Source: JAGVSR01 sp963778225 (GTDB lineage: Bacteria > Pseudomonadota > Alphaproteobacteria > Rhizobiales > Hyphomicrobiaceae). From it: 64,000 nt of DNA. Of the stretch, positions 36,504-44,462 are shown piece after piece (within the stretch, counting starts at the first letter, position 1; each line of letters opens with the position of its first letter). Below the pieces are notes generated by a model. That model was not told where the DNA came from. It did not search any database and worked only from the letters and a program-made list of their open reading frames with translations. Made by a program: the position numbers and the translations under genes. The stretch is from contig CAVZTR010000012.1 of assembly GCA_963778225.1 (NCBI GenBank), forward strand, positions 434,001 through 498,000. Reading direction: 5' to 3'.

Positions 36504-36585
36504 AAAAGGCGGCTTCCGCCGGGCGGTTCTTGCGCTCGTGCGCCGCCACGCTACTGTGCCGCGCCGCTTGAAGGAGCACCGCCTC

Positions 36586-37368
36586 GTGCCGATGTCGTCC
36601 CGTCCGATCCGACTTGCCATTCTTGCAGTCGCCGCTGCCCTTTTGACGGCGGGCGCGGCGTGGGCTCAACTACGTTGGGATGACAGCGGGCGCGACGCGC
36701 GCCAGCATGTCGCCGGCAAGTTCGATTACTATGCGCTGGTCCTGTCATGGAGCCCGACGCATTGCTCGCTGCCGCAAGGCGCTGACGACGACCTGCAGTG
36801 CAATCGGAATGACGGCAAGCGCTACGCGTTCGTGCTGCATGGGCTATGGCCTCAGTACACCAAGGGCTGGCCGCAGGATTGCCGGACACCGCGACGGCCA
36901 TTTGTTCCTGATGCAGTCATCAATGGGATGCTCGACATCATGCCGAGCCGTGGACTCGTCATCCACGAGTACCGCAAACATGGAACGTGCTCGGGTCTCG
37001 ACGTGCAGGGCTACTTCCAACTGTCGCGACAGCTGTTCAAGTCAATTCGCATTCCCGCTGACTTCGTCAATCCATTCGAGACGCAGTACTTTGAGCCGCA
37101 GGACGTTAGGCGGGCGTTCGTGGCTGCCAATCCGGGCCTCAGGCCGGATTCCATCGCGGTGGCGTGTGGGCGTGGCAACCGGGCGCGGCTCAGCGAGGTG
37201 CGTATCTGCTTCTCGAAGGACGGAAAGACGATTTCGTGCGGGCAAAACGAAGCCGAGCGAAAACTTTGTGCTGCAAGCGAAATCGCAGTGCCGCCGGTGC
37301 GTTCGACGAAAAGGGACGAGGACGTGCAGGCCACTCCGCGACAGTCGCCGCTGCCCGGCCCGCGCTGA
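36586..37368 (+). CDS. Secreted ribonuclease T2 (RNase I-like)
   Basis: A 260-residue periplasmic endoribonuclease. Residues about 1-27 are a signal peptide (PIRLAILAVAAALLTAGAAWA). Active-site segment CAS I is FVLHGLWPQY and CAS II is HEYRKHGTCSG, with the catalytic His residues and Lys. Six or more cysteines (THCSLPQG, LQCNRND, QDCRTP, GTCSG, RICFSK, KLCAAS) could form disulfides. The GTG start is 9 bases after AAGGAG; the ATG two codons later is an alternative. The C-terminal 35 residues are a basic, proline-rich tail not typical of the family. Confidence 0.92.
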   Translation: MPMSSRPIRLAILAVAAALLTAGAAWAQLRWDDSGRDARQHVAGKFDYYALVLSWSPTHCSLPQGADDDLQCNRNDGKRYAFVLHGLWPQYTKGWPQDCRTPRRPFVPDAVINGMLDIMPSRGLVIHEYRKHGTCSGLDVQGYFQLSRQLFKSIRIPADFVNPFETQYFEPQDVRRAFVAANPGLRPDSIAVACGRGNRARLSEVRICFSKDGKTISCGQNEAERKLCAASEIAVPPVRSTKRDEDVQATPRQSPLPGPR

Positions 37369-37463
37369 GGCTGATCAAGCGCGTTGTGGAGAGGGCGTCG
37401 GTTTAGCGTCAGGCGCCGAGCTCGCACTTGTCGGGTGACAGCTTCGCGCTTCACACTCGCCAC

Positions 37464-37868
37464 ATGATTCGAGGCGCATCCAATGGCGGGTCCGGTGGCT
37501 GGCCCAATGGCTGGCCAGCACGTACGCCCACGCTGTGGGCGGGCGGCGGCTTCATTGCGGGGATCGTGTTCTGGCATCTGGTCGGCTTCTGGAGCCTGAT
37601 CAACATGGCGGTCACGGGGGCGGGCGACGACAGCCGACCGGGCATGGCTTCATCCCCCCAAACCCGCACGAAACCCCCACCGCTGGAGACGGGAAGCGTT
37701 CGCAAGGTCAGTTCTGCCGGCTGCGTTGCTCTCATCCGGCACCCGAGGTCAGGCGAGACTCGGTCAGGGCCGTGTCTGGCTGGAACGTTCCACCATTTGA
37801 ATGCGGGCATCGGCACCAAGGACGATCTGGCCGTGGGCGCGGCAAGCTGGACCACAAGAATGCGCTGA
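37464..37868 (+). CDS. Hypothetical protein with one membrane segment
   Basis: A 134-residue protein not recognised. A Gly/Pro-rich start (IRGASNGGSGGWPNGWPART) precedes one strong hydrophobic segment, LWAGGGFIAGIVFWHLVGFW. After the membrane, a Pro/Ser-rich stretch leads to a C-terminal module with two cysteines (SAGCVALIRHPRSGETRSGPC). Only weak ribosome binding signals are visible, and a GTG at 37428 is a possible earlier start. Real coding is likely from base composition, but not certain. Confidence 0.55.
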   Translation: MIRGASNGGSGGWPNGWPARTPTLWAGGGFIAGIVFWHLVGFWSLINMAVTGAGDDSRPGMASSPQTRTKPPPLETGSVRKVSSAGCVALIRHPRSGETRSGPCLAGTFHHLNAGIGTKDDLAVGAASWTTRMR

Positions 37869-37957
37869 GCGTTACCGGTGCCCTTGTTCCGAATTCGTGA
37901 TTTGGGACAGGTCTTAACCTCGCATTAGTCATAACACGTCATTCTCGGAGCGCGGAC

Positions 37958-38485
37958 ATGATGTCCGTGGGCATGAGGAATGGCATGATGTTGGGGTTGT
38001 TGACGCGCATTTGGCGCGTGTTCTGGCGGCCGGAGATCGAGGGTGCCGGCGGAGCTGTGGTACTCACGTTTCCAAACCCTGTGTCGGCATCACCGGCGCA
38101 ACCGAACCCTCTGCCTGTCGCTCCCGTTGCATTTCTCCGACTGTCGGGCGAAACGGCTCCTCCCATCCGCAAGCCTGCTTCGCGGCACCTGGCAGCGCGT
38201 CTTCAGAGCGTGCAGCGGTTGAATTCTCCGACCAGCCGCTCGCGCCCCAAAGCCGCGATTTCTCCCGCCGGAAAGCCGAAAGCGCTCCCGAACGCCGGAA
38301 ATCCGAAGGCAATCTCGGACGCGCCGCAGTTGAAATCGTCGCGTGCGGTCAAGCCGGGCGTTGTTCTCAATCGTTTGGCCACCCAGTCCCGCCGGGAAAG
38401 CGCGGAAATCGTGAACCTGGGCGATGTTCGCCGCAACCGTCAGGTCGAGACGACGGACAGGGATATCGCCGCGATCTTCAACTGA
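37958..38485 (+). CDS. Hypothetical basic protein
   Basis: A 175-residue protein not recognised. A GGAG sits 7 bases before the ATG. It has a hydrophobic/aromatic start (MLGLLTRIWRVFWRPEIEG), then a Pro/Ala/Lys-rich, probably disordered body (KPASRHLAARLQSVQRL, AISPAGKPKALPNAGNPKAI) and a charged C-terminus (NLGDVRRNRQVETTDRDIAA). A second open frame covers the same bases, but has no comparable start signal. Function unknown. Confidence 0.55.
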   Translation: MMSVGMRNGMMLGLLTRIWRVFWRPEIEGAGGAVVLTFPNPVSASPAQPNPLPVAPVAFLRLSGETAPPIRKPASRHLAARLQSVQRLNSPTSRSRPKAAISPAGKPKALPNAGNPKAISDAPQLKSSRAVKPGVVLNRLATQSRRESAEIVNLGDVRRNRQVETTDRDIAAIFN

Positions 38486-38507
38486 GACCGGCTTCGCTTG
38501 AGAGCGC

Positions 38508-39263
38508 CTAAGCGGATTTGCGCAGGCGCTCGACACGCCAGTGGACCGGTGCCCGCGCGATCAGACCCATGGCGTCGGGGGTTGATTTGGGGCCGAGCGT
38601 CGTTGGATCGATGCTCCATTTGCGGGCCACCTGCATCACGTGACCCTCGGTCGGATGCAGGATCAGCGGGCCGCCGGCATCGCCGCGGCGATCGCGCACG
38701 CCGCGCAATTCAAACAGTTTCAAGCCAAGCGCCCGCTCTTCCTTTGTCGTTTTGCCCCTGTTCCAGATGATGCCCTCGTCGCCGATCGCGAACGCGCGCA
38801 CCAGGCGACCGTCGATCACGCGCGCCCAGGCAAACAAATCGACGGGCGGGAAAGCGATGAACAGCTGCACCTCGGCGAAGCGGCTGCCCAGATCCATGAG
38901 CAGCGGGGTGGCTTTGTCGGCGAACGACCGGCCCAAGGGTTGCGGAAGAGGAAGGCCGACGACGAACGTCCAGCCATTGACTGGCGGAGACACGAAGACG
39001 TGGTTCTGGCCGAGGCGCGCGTCATAGACGGTGCCGATGCCGGAGTTCCAGTTGCACGGCTGGACGTCGTGGAGGTCGAGAGCCTCGATCACGGCACTCT
39101 GGTTGCGCGTGCGGATGGCGAGCCAAGCCATCTGGTACCCGAACGGGACGGGCCGATCCGGTGCCGCGGGATAGATGATGCGGCCTTCGCCGATGTGCGG
39201 CGCAAGCCCATAAGCCGCCACGGCCACCGTTATCGCGACGAAGATGAGGATCGTCAGAATCAC
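38508..39263 (-). CDS. Hypothetical membrane-anchored protein
   Basis: A 251-residue protein with one N-terminal hydrophobic segment (ILTILIFVAITVAVAAYGLA) and a soluble, probably periplasmic body. Features include MAWLAIRTRNQSAVIEALDL, NGWTFVVGLPLPQPL, FAWARVIDGRLVRAFAIGDE and HPTEGHVMQVARKWSIDP, the last two resembling hypothetical proteins that accompany beta-lactamase-like or polysaccharide genes. No catalytic motif is obvious. It stands alone on the minus strand. Confidence 0.7.
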   Translation of the reverse strand: MILTILIFVAITVAVAAYGLAPHIGEGRIIYPAAPDRPVPFGYQMAWLAIRTRNQSAVIEALDLHDVQPCNWNSGIGTVYDARLGQNHVFVSPPVNGWTFVVGLPLPQPLGRSFADKATPLLMDLGSRFAEVQLFIAFPPVDLFAWARVIDGRLVRAFAIGDEGIIWNRGKTTKEERALGLKLFELRGVRDRRGDAGGPLILHPTEGHVMQVARKWSIDPTTLGPKSTPDAMGLIARAPVHWRVERLRKSA

Positions 39264-39606
39264 TTTTGCCCTCGCTGTGCCCGAGTTAGCGGGGGCGGGC
39301 GGCGGTGATCAAGACGATGCGTGCATTTTCAGGGGACTGTGGCTTCAGGAGACAGCGGCTCAGGGCGCCTGATCAGCAAACGAGGCCAGCTGGCGCGGGG
39401 TTCGGGCTGCGGGGGCATACCCGTTTTCTGCTCCGGCTGGCCTCTAACTGCTGCCGTTCCCATCCGCTGAGAGGGCGTGCGGTGCGGGAGCGGGCCGGAC
39501 ATCCGCCGGCTGCATCTTCTTAGGACCGCAGCATAACGCCCGTTTGACGCCGGCGTGACGCTCTCGTGACGGGGCCGACGCAGGCTCGCGTCCGGGCCAG
39601 CAAACA
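39264..39606. other. Non-coding stretch
   Basis: No gene is supported. The sequence is GC-rich without long open frames of plausible composition; it likely contains the promoter of the hypothetical membrane-anchored gene to its left, which reads leftward. It ends in a strong bidirectional terminator. Confidence 0.4.
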
Positions 39607-39634
39607 AAAACGGGACCCGCGAGGGTCCCGTTTT
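39607..39634. terminator. Strong bidirectional terminator
   Basis: A perfect 12-bp stem AAAACGGGACCC / GGGTCCCGTTTT with loop GCGA. Its A/T ends give a U-tract in both directions. It lies 24 bases after the stop of the torF-like pseudogene and would have ended that message on the minus strand. Confidence 0.92.
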
Positions 39635-39657
39635 CCGTTTGAGGCATTGCGCCGGAC

Positions 39658-40476
39658 TAGGGCAGCGTGACCTTGGCGGTGAAGACGAAGCGCTCGTCGT
39701 GCAAGGCCTAGTTGCAGAGTCGCCAGCGACGATTGTCGGTATCCGAGATGTCGGTATCCCAGTAGCGGAAGTCCATGGTGAACTTTTCGACGCCGAGCGT
39801 CAGACCGGCGTTCCAATAGATGTAATCGTCGTCAGCACCGTAGAAGCCATCGCCGTCGTCGAGTCTTCAGTGTAGCCGACAAGACCGCTAATCGAGGGCG
39901 CGAAGATGCCCATCTGCGGAAGAGCGTAGGCCAGCGAGCCTTCGATAGTCGCAGACCGTCGAGGTAACGTTTTCCTGGTCTGGGCGTGATACCAGAACGT
40001 CACGCCGCCCGTGAGGCTCTTGACGATCTCCATCGAGGCGCCGGCCTTGAGTTCGACGTAATCGTAAAATCAGCGCATTCTTCGCGCGGGATAGAGATAG
40101 CAAGACGACACCGAAGTCGAAGGTCACCGGACCCCAGACCGGCTTGATACCAGCGTAGAGGTCGAGTTCCCACGGCCCTGATCGACCGCTGCCGTATCAA
40201 GGTTCGAAGCCCAAGCGCCGGCGTAGAAGATGCCGTAGCTGCATGTCGATCGAGCCCTGAGCGGCCGGATCTTCGTTCGTGAGCGAGACGCCGCGGAATA
40301 CGTAGTCCGAGGTTCCGCCGACCGTGATCGACCAGGCGAACTCGCGAGCATCCGATGCCGGAGCGGCGAGCGGCGGATTCGACGGCATAGCCGTCAGCGG
40401 CTGCCGGAGCGGCAGCCACGGCGAGGGCGAGGGCGGCAACGCTCGCGGCTCCGATGAGTGTCTTCTTAATCGTCAT
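39658..40476 (-). pseudogene. TorF family putative outer-membrane porin, ruined by about seven frameshifts
   Basis: The gene starts with an intact signal peptide (MTIKKTLIGAASVAALALAV, then AAAPAAADG). Reading on requires changing frame repeatedly, but each piece matches the TorF/TIGR02001 porin pattern: EFAWSITVGGTSDYVFRGVS with LTNEDPAAQGSIDMQ, then YGIFYAGAWASNLD, ELDLYAGIKPVWGPVTFDFG, MEIVKSLTGGVTFWYHAQT, SLAYALPQMGIFAPSISG, FYGADDDYIYWNAGLTLGVE, KFTMDFRYWDTDISDTDN and the end DERFVFTAKVTLP. At least seven single-base shifts plus an in-frame TAG (near 39708) break it. Promoter, start, stop and terminator survive, so the decay is recent or the assembly is faulty here. Confidence 0.88.
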
Positions 40477-40881
40477 GCTTGTAACCCCCGTCCTATGATT
40501 TCTGCACCGGCCCCGCACCGCCACCCGCATCAAGTGGCCGGCGAACTGAATCGGTGCCTGCTGGAGATCAGAAAACAGAAATCCGGCGTGTTTCACAAGC
40601 AAAGACGGAGACTTCGCATTGGGTTCGAGTCACGGTGTCACCGAACAGCAACGGACTAGTCTATTTGGACAATTGGGTGCCAGTAAAAGATGTTTTTTTG
40701 ATCATGCCATTTAATCCAATCGGTCGCACCTGACTGATTTGGCAGCAATTGGCCATGCTGCGGTGCAATTGGTTCGGTCATCCCGTGAGGGTCCGATTGA
40801 CGTATAAGGGTGTCGCCGACGGTCTCGGCGACCTGTTTTCCACACGTTATCATCAATACAGCCCCGCCAAGGTCCCTGTGC
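40477..40881. other. Intergenic stretch with leader hairpin before SDR gene
   Basis: No gene is supported. It should contain the promoter of the torF-like gene (leftward) and of the SDR gene (rightward). On the plus strand, GTCGCCGA-CGGTC-TCGGCGAC (40812-40832) is an 8-bp hairpin followed by CTGTTTTC, 50 bases before the SDR start; it looks like a weak terminator or attenuator in the leader. Confidence 0.5.
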
Positions 40882-41709
40882 ATGTCCACGGCCACGCATC
40901 GTCCGCTTGTTCTCATCACCGGCGCAGCACGCCGCATCGGGCGCGCCATAGCGCTCGATCTGGCTGGCCGGGGGTTTGACGTCGCCATTCATTATCGCCA
41001 GTCGCGGGAGGCGGCCGAGGCCGTCGTCGATGAAATCCGTGGGCTCGGCGCCCGCGCCGCCGCGCTTCCTGGTGACTTGGCAAAACCTGAAGATGTGGAA
41101 CGGCTTGTGCCGGCGTGTTGCGATGCGCTCGGGGCACCGACGGTGCTCGTCAACAATGCGAGCGAGTTTCAGCCGGATTCGGTGGTCTCGACGACGCTGG
41201 CGAGTTGGAATGCGCACCTGGACATCAATTTGCGGGCGCCGGTGTTTCTCGCCCAGCAGGTGGTCCGGCACCTCCCCGAGGGGATGGATGGAAACATCAT
41301 CAACATTATTGATCAGCGCGTCTGGAAGCTGACGCCCGAGTTCTTTTCCTACACCTTGTCCAAGGCAGGCCTTTGGACGGCGACGCGCACGCTGGCACAG
41401 GCGCTGGCGCCCCGTGTGCGCGTCAACGCCATCGGGCCGGGGCCGGTGTTGCAGAGCATTCACCAGACGGATGCGGATTTCGCCGCTGAGGTTCAATCGA
41501 CGTTGCTCAAGCGCGGGCCGAGCACGGCGGAAATCGCGGCCGCCGTTCGGTTCATCCTGGAGGCGCCGGCGATGACGGGTCAGATGATCGCGCTCGATGG
41601 CGGGCAGCATCTGACGTGGAGCGAGAGCGAGCAAAATAAAGAGTCTTTGATGGCTCATGGCGACTCCGCTGGCGCGGAGCCGGCCGCCATGAGCGGGAAG
41701 CTTCTTTGA
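40882..41709 (+). CDS. Pteridine-reductase-like SDR (FolM/PTR1-like) with repeat-encoded C-terminus
   Basis: A 275-residue short-chain reductase. The loop LITGAARRIGRAIALDLAGR, with Arg replacing the usual Gly as in PTR1 and FolM, and VNNASEFQPDS and FFSYTLSKAGLWTATR (Tyr-x3-Lys) point to a reductase of dihydropterins, NADPH-dependent. SDR homology ends around MIALDGGQHLTWSES. The last 20 or so residues (KESLMAHGDSAGAEPAAMS) are translated from the first copy of a tandem hairpin repeat, and the stop codon lies in the spacer before the second copy. So repeat insertion or expansion has replaced the natural end. Confidence 0.88.
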   Translation: MSTATHRPLVLITGAARRIGRAIALDLAGRGFDVAIHYRQSREAAEAVVDEIRGLGARAAALPGDLAKPEDVERLVPACCDALGAPTVLVNNASEFQPDSVVSTTLASWNAHLDINLRAPVFLAQQVVRHLPEGMDGNIINIIDQRVWKLTPEFFSYTLSKAGLWTATRTLAQALAPRVRVNAIGPGPVLQSIHQTDADFAAEVQSTLLKRGPSTAEIAAAVRFILEAPAMTGQMIALDGGQHLTWSESEQNKESLMAHGDSAGAEPAAMSGKLL

Positions 41710-41811
41710 TGGCTCATGGCGACTCCGCTGGCGCGGAGCCGGCCGCCATGAGCGTGAGCTTCTTTGATGGCTCATGGCGACTCCGCTGGCGCGGAGCCGG
41801 CCGCCATGAGC
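41653..41811. repeat. Tandem hairpin repeat, three copies (arm type GCTCATGGC)
   Basis: Three 42-base palindromes (41653-41694, 41712-41753, 41770-41811) in units of 58-59 bases with the spacer CTTCTTTGATG. Outer arms GCTCATGGC / GCCATGAGC; core starts GACTCCGCT, loop GGC, and ends GCGGAGCCGGCC. The core matches the repeats at 20.3 and 23.1 kb almost base for base, while the arms are unrelated yet perfectly complementary. The first copy is inside the SDR reading frame; the others follow its stop codon. Confidence 0.92.
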
Positions 41812-42007
41812 GAAGAGCGTCCGCCGCGAGCGGGAGACTCTCGCCACATTTCCTCCGCCGCCTGCCCTAACTGACGCCGCAAAGGTCAGCGACGAAGAGT
41901 GTGCCGTGCGGGCCCCTCGTTTACCGGTCTTTAAGGTTAAACCTTTAGGAACGGTTGGTTGTGTTGGGTGCCCTTGTCGGGGTGCCGCGTATAGAACGGA
42001 AAAAAAC

Positions 42008-43264
42008 ATGAGAGCCCTCGCCGGAGCGACGTTCGCCGCAGTTGCGACCCTGCTGATCCCCGCCCTCTCTTCACCTGCCGCCGCAGCCGACTTACCCGGC
42101 ATCAAAGCCACCGCTGCAAACACCGTTCCCGCCTGCGCCACGCCGGGCCGCTTGCAGGCCTTCCTGCAGAGCCGCAACGGCAAACTCTCCGATCGCTACG
42201 AGGGCCTTGCGACCGAATACATGCGCCATGGCGAAGACCTCGGCGTGCGTTGGGACTACGCCTTCTTCCAGATGATGCTGGAAACCGGCAACCTGACCTA
42301 CACGGGCGACGTGAAGCCTGAGCAGAACAATTTCGCGGGCCTCGGCGCTACGGGCAAAGGCGCGCGCGGCGAATCGTTTCCCGATGTGTCCACCGGCGTG
42401 CGCGCGCACCTTCAGCACGTCCTGATGTACGGTGGCGAGAAGATCGAAAATCCTGTCGCTGAGCGGACGCGCAACATTCAGAATTGGGGCGTGCTCGACG
42501 ACTGGCAGAAGACGATCAAGACGCCGATCACCTACACGCATCTGGCAAAGAAGTGGGCGCCCACGAGCCGCGCTTACACGCGCGATATTTCGGGCATCGC
42601 AGAGTCCTTCTACGACGGTACGTGCAAGGACGCCGATCCACGTCCCGAACTCGTTGCCGAGGCTCGCAAGGGTCAGAAGAGCAGCACCGTCTCGATCGCC
42701 AAGGTCGAGAAGACCGATGTGGTACCGGCCGGAAAAGGCGCTGAAATCGCCAAGAAGGCGATCGCAGAGGCGCGCGCCTCCGGCGATGTTCCGACGCGTT
42801 CGGGCCTGGGTGCGGGTGAACTCGTGAAGGCTGCCGCTGTCACGGCGCCGGCTGCAACAGCCGGTCCTTCGCCGAGCGTGAAGATTTTGAATGCGACGCC
42901 CGACGCGGCCGCTGAGAGTGCAACAAACGGTCTGCCGCCAGAGAGCGACACAGCAAAGATCGATACTGCCTCCTTGACCAGCGTGGCTGGAGCGGCGACG
43001 GCGAACAAGGCTAAGGAGCCCGCAGCGAAGTCCGCGAATTGCCGGGTGTGGACCGCGAGCTATGGCGGGGAAAAGGCGATCATCATCAAGGCGGCAGTAG
43101 CGGGCGCCACGAATTACACGGTTCTCGACGTGAACGAGGGCGCCGAGAAGAAGGAAGCGGAAGCCTACATCAGCGCCTATGCCAAGGGCGGAGAGATGGT
43201 CGCTGAATTCGGATCGCCGACGCAGGCCCTCGACAAAGCGTTCGAGCTCTGCCCGGAAGGTTGA
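42008..43264 (+). CDS. Secreted glucosaminidase-domain protein (GH73-like), paralogue 1
   Basis: A 418-residue exported protein. Residues 1-27 are a signal peptide. Residues 35-200 resemble the glucosaminidase (mannosyl-glycoprotein endo-beta-N-acetylglucosaminidase) domain: LRWDYAFF-type motif read here as VRWDYAFFQMMLETGNLTYT with the likely catalytic Glu, NNFAGLGATGKGARGESFPD and GVRAHLQHVLMYGGEKIENP. A long Ala/Lys-rich linker follows. Residues 345-415 form a C-terminal domain bounded by two cysteines that recurs in the next gene. Likely role: peptidoglycan cleavage in the periplasm. The start is the ATG before the signal peptide. Confidence 0.87.
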   Translation: MRALAGATFAAVATLLIPALSSPAAAADLPGIKATAANTVPACATPGRLQAFLQSRNGKLSDRYEGLATEYMRHGEDLGVRWDYAFFQMMLETGNLTYTGDVKPEQNNFAGLGATGKGARGESFPDVSTGVRAHLQHVLMYGGEKIENPVAERTRNIQNWGVLDDWQKTIKTPITYTHLAKKWAPTSRAYTRDISGIAESFYDGTCKDADPRPELVAEARKGQKSSTVSIAKVEKTDVVPAGKGAEIAKKAIAEARASGDVPTRSGLGAGELVKAAAVTAPAATAGPSPSVKILNATPDAAAESATNGLPPESDTAKIDTASLTSVAGAATANKAKEPAAKSANCRVWTASYGGEKAIIIKAAVAGATNYTVLDVNEGAEKKEAEAYISAYAKGGEMVAEFGSPTQALDKAFELCPEG

Positions 43265-43322
43265 GCGCACTCAGCCGTTGTTGTTGATCTAGGCCTGTGC
43301 CCTCCGGGAGAGGATTGCCCGC

Positions 43323-44375
43323 ATGATGTGCCGTCCTCTCCGGTTTGCACTTGTTTCGCTGGCTTCGATGACCCTTGCGATGACGGGCGTGGCGCAAGCG
43401 GCCAAACCTGCGCTCCCTGAAATCCGAACCTCCACCGCCAACCCGGTTCCGCGCTGCGTCACGCCCGACCGGCTGATGGCGTTTTTAAAGAGCCGTAATC
43501 CGCGGCCTGATCCGCGCTACCGCGATATCGCGCGCTGGTACAAACATTGGGGCGAAGCCTGGCGCGTGCGTTGGGATTACGCCTTCTTCCAGATGGCGAT
43601 TGAAACGAACTTTCTGACCTACCGGCAGCCCAACGGCAAAATGGGCGACGTGGATCCGGACCAACACAACTTCGCAGGTATCGGGACGACGGGCGGCGGC
43701 GTGCCGGGCGACAGTTTTCCCGATGTGAAGACGGGCGTGCTGGCGCAGATCCAGCATCTGGTTGCGTATTCGGGCGAACGGCTGGCGAGCCCTGTTGCAC
43801 CGCGCACGCAACTGAAGCAGGACGACATCATCGAGGCGTCGCGTGGGCTGAAGCGCAACGTGCGGTTTTCGGATCTGGCGAAGCGATGGGCGGTCGATCC
43901 CAAGTATGGGACGTCGATCGCATGGGTTGCCGATCAGTTCCGCCAGCAGCAGTGTCCGAACCCGAATCTCGCACCGCCGGAAGAGGTCGCGCAAAGGCCT
44001 GCCAAGCCGTCACCATTGAAAGCAAGACCCATTGAGGCTGCCGCCGTGCGGCCGGCAAGCCCAGCGCCGATGGACGCCTCCCGTCAGGCGCTTTCCGATG
44101 AGGCATCGGGAGCATGCCTGATCCAGACCGCATCCTATGGCGGCAGTGCGACGGTGTTGATCCGACACGAGGCCCAGGGCAGAACCGAATACACTGCCTT
44201 GACCGTGCTCGACGGGTTCGAGAGCAGCATGACCGACAGCTACATCCGGGCCAGGGCGCCCGGCGGCCGGTCTATTGGGGCCTTCCACGACCAGACGGCG
44301 GCTCTCGCCAAGGCACGGGAGCTATGCCCGCCTTCAGGAGAGGCTGCGCCGGCTCGCGAAGCCTCGGCTCGCTGA
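43323..44375 (+). CDS. Secreted glucosaminidase-domain protein (GH73-like), paralogue 2
   Basis: A 350-residue exported protein, tandem paralogue of the previous gene 59 bases upstream. Signal peptide about residues 1-26. The glucosaminidase part shows VRWDYAFFQMAIETNFLTYR with the likely catalytic Glu, DQHNFAGIGTTGGGVPGDSFPD and GVLAQIQHLVAYSGERLASP. Residues 265-335 are the Cys-bounded C-terminal domain; aligned without gaps to the first protein, 31 of 71 positions are identical by eye. The linker is shorter. A GAGAGGA precedes the ATG. The pair may act together in cell-wall turnover. Confidence 0.87.
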   Translation: MMCRPLRFALVSLASMTLAMTGVAQAAKPALPEIRTSTANPVPRCVTPDRLMAFLKSRNPRPDPRYRDIARWYKHWGEAWRVRWDYAFFQMAIETNFLTYRQPNGKMGDVDPDQHNFAGIGTTGGGVPGDSFPDVKTGVLAQIQHLVAYSGERLASPVAPRTQLKQDDIIEASRGLKRNVRFSDLAKRWAVDPKYGTSIAWVADQFRQQQCPNPNLAPPEEVAQRPAKPSPLKARPIEAAAVRPASPAPMDASRQALSDEASGACLIQTASYGGSATVLIRHEAQGRTEYTALTVLDGFESSMTDSYIRARAPGGRSIGAFHDQTAALAKARELCPPSGEAAPAREASAR

Positions 44376-44462
44376 CGGGCATCAGATCGGCGGCTCTCTT
44401 ACTTTGATCCTCGGGGGCGCCGTCGGCGTACACAGGGGGCATTTGCAAGAAAGGCTCGCCCG

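Noticed and set aside
35058..36620. 520-codon open frame opposite the M20 peptidase
   Set aside because: Very Arg/His-rich and without motifs; the peptidase frame has all metal ligands.
38011..38511. Second open frame overlapping the 175-residue hypothetical gene
   Set aside because: No ribosome binding site at its start, while the other frame has GGAG seven bases before ATG; coding still uncertain for both.
40610..40635. GGGTTCGAGTC-like T-arm that might mark a tRNA
   Set aside because: No acceptor stem, D-arm or anticodon arm could be drawn around it.
41653..41811. Regularly spaced repeats considered as a CRISPR array
   Set aside because: Units are perfect palindromes with nearly identical 16-17-base spacers, only three copies, no cas genes; a CRISPR has unique spacers.
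40711..42183. 490-codon minus-strand frame with internal repeated peptides
   Set aside because: The repeated peptides come from the three hairpin repeat copies; the frame overlaps two well-supported plus-strand genes and has no domain.
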